NCBI GenBank assembly: GCA_011037195.1
Contig: JAAEAF010014509.1
Location: forward strand, 91,549-155,548
Source of the DNA: Triatoma infestans
Taxonomy: Eukaryota > Arthropoda > Insecta > Hemiptera > Reduviidae
Length of the DNA: 64,000 nt
Direction of reading: 5' to 3'
Below the pieces are notes generated by a model that saw only the letters and a list, made by a program, of their open reading frames with translations, was not told the DNA's origin and did no database searches. Both the position numbers and the translations under genes were made by a program. The first letter of the stretch is position 1. Every line of letters begins with the position of its first letter. Of the stretch, positions 57,075 to 64,000 are shown piece after piece.

Positions 57075-59450
57075 TTACTGGATCCTGGCTGCCTCAAGAA
57101 TCGCCCTCCACTCCTCTCTATTCCGGGTGACCGCCCACCAATTCCTGATACCCAGGGATCTGGCGTCACCACTCACACCATCCAGCCATCTCAATTTTGG
57201 TCTTCCCACTTTCCTTTTACCGACTGGCTCTACACTAAAGAGCTTCTTTGGGGGTGAGGTCTCATTCATCCGTAAAACATGGCCCGCCCATCTCAGTCTT
57301 GCTAAGCGAATACATTTTACCACATCCGGCTCTTTATATAAGTTGGCCAGTTCATGGTTATGCCTTATTTTCCACTCATTGTTTTCTTTGACAGGCCCAT
57401 ATATCTTCCGGAGTACTTTTCTCTCGAAAACTAATAGTTTTCTCTCCGTGGCTTTAGTCATTGACCATGTTTCTGGCCCATATGTCAGGACAGGTCGTAT
57501 AAGAACTTTGTAGAGAAGCAGCTTTGTAGATCGCGGTAGCAAACGGCTCTTCATATAGTTCAGGAGTCCATAGTAGCATTTATTCGCTGCTATCAGCCTC
57601 TGCGTTATCTCCTGGTGTATATCATTATCTGCCGTTACCACTGATCCTAAATATTTAAACGCTTTTACTTTTTCAAAGTGGTACCTACCCACTTGAATGG
57701 TTGGGCCAATCCCACGGTTATCGGTAGTCATGTACTTCGTCTTTTCTTGATTGACCTCAAGTCCCATCTTCATTGCTGCTGCGTCTAGCGAGGTGAATGC
57801 GTCTGCCATAGCCTCGAAGGATCTTCCAATGATACATATATCATCAGCGTAGGCTAATATTTGCACGCTTTTTGTATATATTGTGCCTGTTGTTTGTATT
57901 CGGGCATCTCTAACCGCATTTTCCACAGCTAGGTTAAACAGAGTGCAGGCTAGCGTGTCCCCTTGTCTCAGACCTCGATCACACTGGAATTTGCCCGATA
58001 AATCTCCTTGCACCCTCACACAGCAGCTGGTATCTACCATATTCGCCCTGACCAGTCTTATTAATTTCGGCGGGATTCCAAGCCTTTCCATTGCTTTGTA
58101 TAGCTTTTCTCGGCATACACTGTCATAGGCTGCCTTGAAGTCTACAAAAAGTAGATGGATATTAGAATTGAATTCTATCATCTTCTCCAGAACTTGCCTC
58201 AAAGAAAACAACTGGTCGATCGTAGACTTGCCCTTCATAGAGCCACTCTGGTACTGCCCCACCGCTCCATTGGCGAAGGGACGAAGCTTGGTATTGAGTA
58301 CGTTAGAGAATATCTTGCACGACGTTGGGAGTAACGTGATAGCCCTATAGTTGTTGCAGTCTAGGGCGTCATTCCTCTTAAGTATGGGACATATTATTCC
58401 TGTCTTCCATTCTTCTGGGATAACTTCCTCTATCCACGCCTTCATTATAATGCCATGCACCCTCTTCACGGTTTGTGGACCACCGTGCCGCAGGAGTTCG
58501 GCCTGCAAACCGTCAATCCCGGGGGCTTTATTATTCTTTAGTTGCAGGACGGCATCGAGTACGTCTTCATCATCTGGAGGCTCTATATCTTCACTTTCAT
58601 GAGGTTCGTATTGCAGGTCATCTTTATCGTCCAGTTTAAAATGTGCCTTGTAATATTCTGACCATCTTTCTAGAATACCAGCTTTATCTGATACCAAGTC
58701 GCCGTTATTATTCCGGACCTGGCTTATTCGAGGCATATAAGCTTTTCTCCCTTCATTTATAGTTTTATAAAAATTTCTAATATTCTTTTGTTCTTTCAGC
58801 ACTTCCAGATTCTCTATCTTCTTCTTTTCCCATGCCCTCTTCTTCCTTCTATGAGTCTTCTTCTCCTCTCTTCGTCTCTCTCTATATTCCTGTGTCAGAT
58901 TTCTAGTCCCTCTTCCGCTAATCATTCTCCGGTACGCTTCATTCTTTTCTAAGGTGGCCCTCTTGCATTCTTCATCATACCAGTTAAATCCCCGAGTTTT
59001 TTCTTCCTTGCCTAAGATCTCTTCAGCTGCAGATATTATCTCCCTTTTACAGGCTTCCCACATTTGATCAATGCTGTTCTCCATGGAGCATGTTGGTCTT
59101 TGCATGCGTTCATCAAGGTTACACCTAAATGCTTCTAGGCATTGGGGTTCTTTAAGTTTGGCCGTGTTGTACTTAATTACCTTTTCCGTTCTGACTTTTC
59201 TTGCGTTCGATATACGTGCTCGAAGCGTGGCCACTACCAAATAATGGTCCGAATCTACATTCGCGCCTCTAAAGGTTCTTACATTAAGTAAGTTCCCTTT
59301 ATGTCTTGAGCTTATCAGCACGTGATCAATCTGGTTTGCAGTCCTTCCATCGGGGGAAATCCATGTTGCTTTATGGATTCGTTTTGACCTAAAGAATGTG
59401 CTACCTACGGTCAGCCCCAAGGATGCTGCAAAGCTGACCAGCCTCCTCAT
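57075..59450 (-). CDS. RTE-type reverse transcriptase (with the end of the endonuclease)
   Basis: A 791-residue open frame. Residues 1-80 are the C-terminal part of the endonuclease, with IDHVLISS (41-48) and the catalytic-type SDH (67-69). A basic, charged linker follows (about 150-250). RT motifs then run in order: NNKAPGIDGLQAELL (about 306-320), CNNYRAITLL (about 365-374), FVDFKAAYDS with the first catalytic Asp (435-444), RGLRQGDTLACTLF (492-505) and AYADD (533-537), which holds the catalytic Asp pair. The C-terminus has LTYGPETW, LRWAGHVLRM and GRPKLRWLDGV, typical of insect RTE-like ORFs. The ATG overlaps the stop of the upstream endonuclease frame (ATGA, 59447-59450). Because the endonuclease is divided between the two frames, this start is probably a by-product of a frameshift and not a native initiator. 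All RT catalytic residues I can identify are intact. Confidence 0.92.
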   Translation of the reverse strand: MRRLVSFAASLGLTVGSTFFRSKRIHKATWISPDGRTANQIDHVLISSRHKGNLLNVRTFRGANVDSDHYLVVATLRARISNARKVRTEKVIKYNTAKLKEPQCLEAFRCNLDERMQRPTCSMENSIDQMWEACKREIISAAEEILGKEEKTRGFNWYDEECKRATLEKNEAYRRMISGRGTRNLTQEYRERRREEKKTHRRKKRAWEKKKIENLEVLKEQKNIRNFYKTINEGRKAYMPRISQVRNNNGDLVSDKAGILERWSEYYKAHFKLDDKDDLQYEPHESEDIEPPDDEDVLDAVLQLKNNKAPGIDGLQAELLRHGGPQTVKRVHGIIMKAWIEEVIPEEWKTGIICPILKRNDALDCNNYRAITLLPTSCKIFSNVLNTKLRPFANGAVGQYQSGSMKGKSTIDQLFSLRQVLEKMIEFNSNIHLLFVDFKAAYDSVCREKLYKAMERLGIPPKLIRLVRANMVDTSCCVRVQGDLSGKFQCDRGLRQGDTLACTLFNLAVENAVRDARIQTTGTIYTKSVQILAYADDICIIGRSFEAMADAFTSLDAAAMKMGLEVNQEKTKYMTTDNRGIGPTIQVGRYHFEKVKAFKYLGSVVTADNDIHQEITQRLIAANKCYYGLLNYMKSRLLPRSTKLLLYKVLIRPVLTYGPETWSMTKATERKLLVFERKVLRKIYGPVKENNEWKIRHNHELANLYKEPDVVKCIRLARLRWAGHVLRMNETSPPKKLFSVEPVGKRKVGRPKLRWLDGVSGDARSLGIRNWWAVTRNREEWRAILEAARIQ

Positions 59451-60197
59451 CCATTATCATTTGTTTCATCATGCAGACTATGAGCTCCTATCACTGGGTA
59501 AAGTGATCTCTCTTTGCCAATCTGCGCATTGGAATCTCCAAGGAAGAGTTTTATGTCGTGCCGGGGGCACTTATCTGACGCTTTTTCCAATTCATCATAG
59601 AAGGCATCTTTTTCTCTATCTTCAGCGACTTCCGTTGGCGCGTAGACGCTAAAGATGCTGTAATTAAAGAACTTTCCTCTTAGTCGAATATAGCATATTC
59701 TGGGGCCATAGGCCTTAAAATCGATTACCTGCTGCTTCAGTCGTTTACTTAAGACTATACCAGTCCCTAAAGCATGCTGTTTCTCATGGCAGCTGTAATA
59801 GACAGTTTCTTCTTTTTTTTCTATTATGCCTGCTCCCAACCATCTTACTTCCTGTATAGCCGTAATGTCAGTCCGATATTTTCTAATTTGCTCTAGGAGC
59901 ACATTCAGGGCTCCGGGTCTATGGAGTGATAAAACATTCCATGTCGCAATCCTAAAATCATTAGCCAGTAAACGTTTGCCAAGTCGTAACCGTTTAGACA
60001 ATCCAGCTTTTCTTGGTTCATCCTGAGGTTTCGTAATCTGGTGATATAAGGCGAGTGGGTGATTGGCCCTCAGCGCCCGAGTCCAATGGGGGGGCTGCCC
60101 CCTAAAGCATTTGGACATGCTCCCTTTCCGGGGCGGCCTCCTAGGGACGGTAGCCCTAGGGTGTGTACTGTTAGTACCTTGATCTGTAATGTGTGTT

Positions 60198-60253
<56 letters not shown>

Positions 60254-60367
60254 GTAGATGTATGTGTACTGATCTGGTGAAGATTCATGGTGACTGAGCA
60301 TGTGGTAACCCGTGGGGGCGCTGCTCCCCAAGCAGCTGCATGAAACAGGCACCCCTTGCGGGAACAT
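59447..60367 (-). CDS. RTE-type endonuclease, N-terminal part, split from RT by a frameshift
   Basis: A 306-residue open frame. An exonuclease-endonuclease-phosphatase fold begins near residue 138 with RIATWNVLSL (catalytic-type Asn 144). IQEVRW follows (Glu 173), then VYAPTE (about 241-246) and FLGDSNAQIG (Asp 278, Asn 280). The frame ends at DETNDNG just before the region that continues in the -1 frame as RRLVSFAAS. The last part of the domain (IDH, SDH) therefore lies in the downstream ORF, and the enzyme is broken here by about one base. The first ATG (60365-60367) lies inside the flanking target-site duplication and not in the element, so the true start must be further in, for example Met 23 or Met 84. 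Residues about 40-58 are a Thr-His run encoded by a (CA)n microsatellite. Confidence 0.85.
60191..60249. repeat. (GT)n/(CA)n microsatellite in the 5' region of the RTE element
   Basis: A nearly uninterrupted run of GT dinucleotides on the plus strand. It lies inside the retrotransposon leader and is translated as alternating Thr-His in the endonuclease frame. It supports the idea that the first part of that frame is untranslated leader. Confidence 0.95.
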
Positions 60368-60370
60368 GAT
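60360..60370. repeat. Target-site duplication, 5' side of the RTE element
   Basis: Exact 11-bp copy of 57031-57041. It contains the ATG from which the endonuclease frame appears to start. Confidence 0.85.
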
Positions 60371-60829
60371 ACAATTTATAATAAGAAATAAAAGCGGGGC
60401 TTTGTATCTAAACCGATATTCAAAACAGATATAACATTTGCTAACATTTTAAAATCATTCATATCAACTATGTTACATCAATAACAAATCCATTACATAT
60501 ATAATTATGACTGTTTAACTAAATATAATTGATTGGCAGATGATAGACAGTATAATAAGCAATAATAGCACTAACAAAAGTCTGGCAGAACAATGGGAAT
60601 TGATCAGAGGTAAACAAAATCGGATATATCTATCATCCTGTCTGTATGCACATGAAAGTGGGAACTAGGAGGAAGTCAAAAATGAGACTCAGAAAGCGGC
60701 AGAAGAATTTAAAAAAAATGAATTCTCTCATTCTTTAACAATTTACAAATGAGTTCGTTTTAGTCATCATGATCTTTAGGATTTTATGGATATCCTTGAC
60801 TTACTAGCGAGAATATCAGCTTAAACAAT

Positions 60830-61190
60830 CTGGTGTGAAACAGCTAACACGATTTTCTACTAGTGCAGATTTTCTATAAGTATAAACAATTGGCAACTTT
60901 TCTAAAACATGAAGGTTTTCCTCGATTACCCTACCATGGCACAAGAGGTATTTAGCACTGATGGCAAATAACAATGATTACATTGTAGCCCAGAAGAGAG
61001 CGTCAATAACATTGAAAAACCCCAAATAATGTTTGAAATTTAATCTCACAGACTCAGAACACCCCCAAACAATCAATTTTTCCAGATTATGTTTCCAATA
61101 CTAACTAATTGTGATGATGATACATGTGTGTTCATGTGAAATTAATAAGTATACAAAGTTTAAAGAAAATCGTTCAGTTAATAATTTATT
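60830..61190 (+). repeat. R-family fragment
   Basis: ACAATCTGGTGTGAAACAGC and, further on, CAAAGTTTAAAGAAAATCGT match the plus-strand unit. The middle is poorly conserved. Confidence 0.6.
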
Positions 61191-61253
61191 GATGATATCC
61201 AACCTCACATTATAATGTTTACAGTATTTTATTTAATACTTTTTAAATAACGT

Positions 61254-61305
61254 CTGTATTTATTAGTATGTATGTATTTATTAGTATGTATGTATTTATT
61301 AGAGC
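61254..61305. repeat. 18-bp tandem repeat
   Basis: TATTTATTAGTATGTATG occurs nearly three times in a row. Confidence 0.85.
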
Positions 61306-61882
61306 GAATGTTTAGGATTAGAATAGATTAGTACTAGGAATGAATGATTGTATGAAAGTGTGGGGGGGGGCTAATACCAATGTTGGGGGGATTTGGTCTT
61401 GTAGGAATTTCTTCGTGCACTGTTTTAATTTTGGGAACCACTTTCTTCTGGAGGAATTTGCTACCCCGGCACCTGTGTGAATGGGAGTGTGATTGCTATG
61501 TAAATAGTATAATGATAATCTGTTGACATTGTGCCGATTGTCATCTCTGCAGTTGGGTGGACTACTGAAACTTTAGATCAATAGAAAGACGTTGGCTTTA
61601 ATGCAGCATCCTCTATTCCTGTAGGATCATCAGGGAGATTTTGCTGCAGAGGAAGGACGAGCCGCGGCCGCTGGACCCCTGATGATGATGGCCAAGTCGG
61701 CCTACTTATTATTAATACAAGAATACAAAACAATGTGTTCACTTATGGTGGATCCAGGTGCCCGCCTTGCCTAAAGGCCGCTAGACACCTTAAAAAAAAT
61801 CATTAAAAAAATAAAAAATACTACTACTAATAATAATAGAGTTTCACTTAGAAACTAGTATACATGTACATAAATATTTACA

Positions 61883-62374
61883 ATGTACCAAAAACATGAA
61901 AGTGATATACATACAAGATTAGGTGAAGGAAGGAAAGTTATAGCCCTGCTTAATCCAGTTCTGTGGAGCCCCGTAATACTTCCAAAAACGAAAAGCCTAA
62001 TCTTCAAAACTGCCTTCCAAAGTATAATTACTTATGGAGCTGAGACATGGACCACAACCAAAAGCCTGCGAAGTAAATTGCTAGCGGTCGAAATGGACTT
62101 CTGGAGGCGCTCAGCAAGGAAGTCCAGAAGAGAAAAAATTAAAAAAGTTCACATTAGAAGTATGATGAACATGAAGGAAAACCTTCTGGAAATAGTAGAA
62201 AGGCAGAGGTTACGTTGGTTTGGGCATGTGGAAAGGATGACAGATAGAAGGCTACCAAAGGAAATTTTAGAATGGGAAGAAGAAGGAAGAAGGAAAAGGG
62301 GAAGACCCAGGAGAAAATGGATGGACGAAATTCAAGAGAGTTTGATAGGACATGGATTGAAGAACAAGCTTTAG
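61883..62374 (+). pseudogene. 3' fragment of a LINE reverse transcriptase ORF
   Basis: A 163-residue frame lacking the RT catalytic core. It holds the post-RT region common to insect LINE ORFs: SIITYGAETWTTTKSLRSKL, MDFWRRSARKSRREK, RQRLRWFGHVERM and GRPRRKWMDEIQES. The usual end of this family (an LDRREW-like segment) continues in another frame at 62371-62421, so one base has been lost near 62371 and the protein ends early at KNKL. The 5' end is truncated within RT, as expected for incomplete target-primed reverse transcription. The sequence differs clearly from the RTE element at 57-60 kb, so it is a separate family. Confidence 0.85.
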
Positions 62375-62458
62375 ATAGAAGAGAATGGTTCTTCCATTCT
62401 CAGCTCATAGAGGATTTGTAGGTAGAGGAAACCCACTAAAAGTGGAATAATCCTTCAA

Positions 62459-62483
62459 AATAATAATAATAATAATAATAATA
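62459..62483. repeat. (AAT)n tail of the LINE fragment
   Basis: About eight AAT/TAA units directly after the 3' UTR of the RT fragment. Confidence 0.9.
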
Positions 62484-62489
62484 GTAATT

Positions 62490-63405
62490 CATTTCATTAA
62501 CATTTAAAATAAACTAAAACTATTTAGGCAATGGTTAAAAAATCGTCTGTCAAGGTGCCCTTCTTGCCTACAAAAATACATAAATAAAATCTTTAACCAA
62601 AGATTAAGGACAATTAATGATTGAATTCTTTAATGAGTATTCCCCGATACTGCCGATACTACTTTTAAATATTTACATAACTTGTTCCAATTACCTGACC
62701 CGTTTAAAATGTTACATATTTCTTCAAATGATAATACTCTTTGACATATTGGAGCCTGTAGGTAGCAAGTGTCGGACAAATCCCAATAAAGTGTCTTCTT
62801 CTGTTCATCTTCTTTCTGTTTTAAGTTACATAAGGAGCCACGATGGTTAGCCTTGGTTTGTAGTTCAGATAAAGGGTTTCTGCCGTCGCCTTAAATATTG
62901 ATTTGGTCTCATCGAATGTTTTCTTACTGATATAGCTCAAGTTTGGGGTAAATCAAATGGTGTTGGCCTTGCCTCGCCCTAGCAATCGCATTTTCTCTCT
63001 CCTGTAAATAGTATATATAATTTTAATTTAGTTTTTAGAACAAGAAGTGCGAGGTAGATATCGACTACTCCACTCTAATTGTTATTTTAGATGTGTGAAA
63101 TGGTTGTGGTTAAAAGGAATGTATTTATTGGTATGAAAGCTTGTATGGATGTATTTATTGGTATGAATCGGTAATATCTAGTTGCAAGTTAAAAAGATGA
63201 AAATGTGAAATATGTAGATATAAAATATGAAGATAGAATGAAGAAAATTAAAATGAATAAGACTGAGGTAAGATGGCCCAGCACTTGCGTTTGTATTCAA
63301 TATTATAAATTTCGATCAGGATATAGGTAAGAAAGTATATATATATATATACTTTCTTCATTATACTATAATGCAAAAAATATAGTATTTATAATAGTAA
63401 TAGCA
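62490..63405. other. No gene seen
   Basis: AT-rich. ATGTATTTATTGGTATGAA is present twice near 63118-63170. The frame at 62617-62850 shows no recognisable motif. Confidence 0.5.
63329..63358. repeat. 30-bp perfect palindrome around an AT run
   Basis: AAGAAAG and CTTTCTT flank an alternating TA tract. The whole stretch is its own reverse complement, so it may extrude a cruciform or simply be an AT microsatellite with matched edges. Confidence 0.8.
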
Positions 63406-63409
63406 AAAA

Positions 63410-63660
63410 ATTGGGGTCGTTTGAGAGAGAATCGCAGGAAAAAATTTAATACAGTCACACTACCGCTGGTTGATAGTTTTTGGCCAAAACCTTATCAGAT
63501 GATACTCAAATGTAATATAAAGTTTCAACTTACTGCGATTTTTTGTTTTACGAGATATTTTGTCCAACAAAACACACACACACACACACACACAAAACGA
63601 CCATTCGTTAAAAACTTGTTTGTTACAGAATTTCAAAACAACTATTGCCGATGAAATCCC
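63410..63660 (+). repeat. R-family fragment with (CA)n run
   Basis: Contains CAGATGATACTCAAATGTAA, ACTGCGATTTTTTGTTTTAC, a CA run at 63571-63594 and TTTCAAAACAACTATTGCCG, consistent with the later part of the unit. Confidence 0.6.
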
Positions 63661-64000
63661 GATTTACAAAATTCGATATGATGGAAATAGTTCCTCCTGC
63701 AGCAGTAACAGAGAAAATTATAAACACTGTTATACAATGTTCTAAAGGAATAGATCGTTTACGATTTGTCTCAATTGATACACGCTCGCTATTGGATGGC
63801 GCAGTTTGAGTATAAGTGCGGCCGTCCACTCACTCACCTCAATCGTTGATCTAGAAGGTCGCTCCCAGTAGGGGAAGTGGATTTACCAGTTTCTCACGAA
63901 GATGGACTCCAGTACCCACTCCAGCCAAAGAACGCTTTGCTGGCACATTTAATACACAAAAAGTCATGCAGAAATAATTGATATGTGCAACTATTTCTGC

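Larger units (their letters stand above)
57042..60359 (-). mobile_element. RTE-clade non-LTR retrotransposon, near full length, with target-site duplication
   Basis: A 3.3-kb LINE on the minus strand, close to the usual RTE/BovB length of about 3.2-3.3 kb. Reading 5' to 3' it has a short leader containing a (CA)n run, an apurinic-like endonuclease, a reverse transcriptase with YADD, a C-terminal region, and a short tail of GAT/ATG repeats at 57042-57057. The 11-bp word GGGAACATGAT is present directly outside both ends (57031-57041 and 60360-60370), which is the target-site duplication expected of target-primed insertion and fixes the boundaries. The element is largely open but carries a frameshift inside the endonuclease, so this copy is probably not autonomous. 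The long open RT frame suggests a fairly recent insertion. Clade assignment rests on domain order and motifs, not on a tree. Confidence 0.9.
61880..62483 (+). mobile_element. 5'-truncated LINE insertion with (AAT)n tail
   Basis: Comprises the RT fragment, its out-of-frame C-terminus ending near 62421, a short 3' UTR and a run of AAT triplets at 62459-62483. A simple-repeat 3' tail is typical of several LINE clades. The 5' boundary is uncertain because homology fades just before the ATG at 61883. I found no convincing target-site duplication. Confidence 0.75.

Noticed and set aside
57037..58602. Plus-strand frames under the RTE element (up to 158 codons)
   Set aside because: Antisense shadows of the RT frame, with no motif of their own.
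1..64000. Host protein-coding gene or exons
   Set aside because: No frame outside the mobile elements shows a recognisable domain, and none could be linked by plausible splice sites with confidence.

Overview
This is an AT-rich window of animal nuclear DNA, most likely from an insect. The evidence is indirect: RTE-type and jockey-type retroelements, hAT and mariner relics, tRNA-derived SINEs, many microsatellites, and no bacterial gene organisation. A hemipteran or other hemimetabolous insect fits the repeat style, but the species cannot be fixed from sequence alone. I recognise no host protein-coding exon, rRNA gene or functional tRNA gene. The window reads as intergenic or intronic DNA built almost entirely from nested repeats.

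The only substantial coding sequence is an RTE-clade non-LTR retrotransposon on the minus strand (57042-60359). It is flanked by an 11-bp target-site duplication and ends in a (GAT)n-type tail. Its endonuclease and reverse transcriptase are split into two overlapping ORFs by a frameshift inside the endonuclease domain. Smaller coding relics are a 3' LINE fragment with an (AAT)n tail (61883-62483), an internal RT fragment between 12-bp direct repeats (13774-14085), three decayed jockey-type RNase H/C-terminal fragments (12476-12790, 14360-15230, 34468-34800), a hAT-derived element with a transposase C-terminus (23269-24202), and a mariner-type transposase relic folded into an inverted arrangement (52549-53390).

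Non-coding structure dominates. (1) A highly repeated family, called 'R' here, occurs at least 17 times in both orientations and carries a recurrent ACCGGAAGT word. Most other insertions sit inside or beside R copies. (2) A small foldback retroposon family (8885-9173, 22077-22439, monomers near 5040 and 9522) has 12-13 bp target-site duplications and carries hammerhead-ribozyme-like cores. Unrelated hammerhead-like cores lie at 3741-3781 and 32471-32612. (3) A 1,480-bp inverted repeat, with no difference found in the segments compared except one base near its inner edge, has arms at 29838-31317 and 34972-36451 and a 3.65-kb spacer. (4) There are two tandem arrays, 71 bp x about 13 (6492-7419) and 29 bp x 8 (27444-27681). 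(5) A second, older foldback element lies at 25014-25595. (6) tRNA-derived SINEs lie at 7590-7757, 17350-17582 and 51860-52050.

The most interesting signals are the hammerhead-like foldback elements and the long, nearly identical inverted repeat. The first could be a self-cleaving retroposon family. The second would give a long hairpin RNA if transcribed, but it could also be an assembly artefact.
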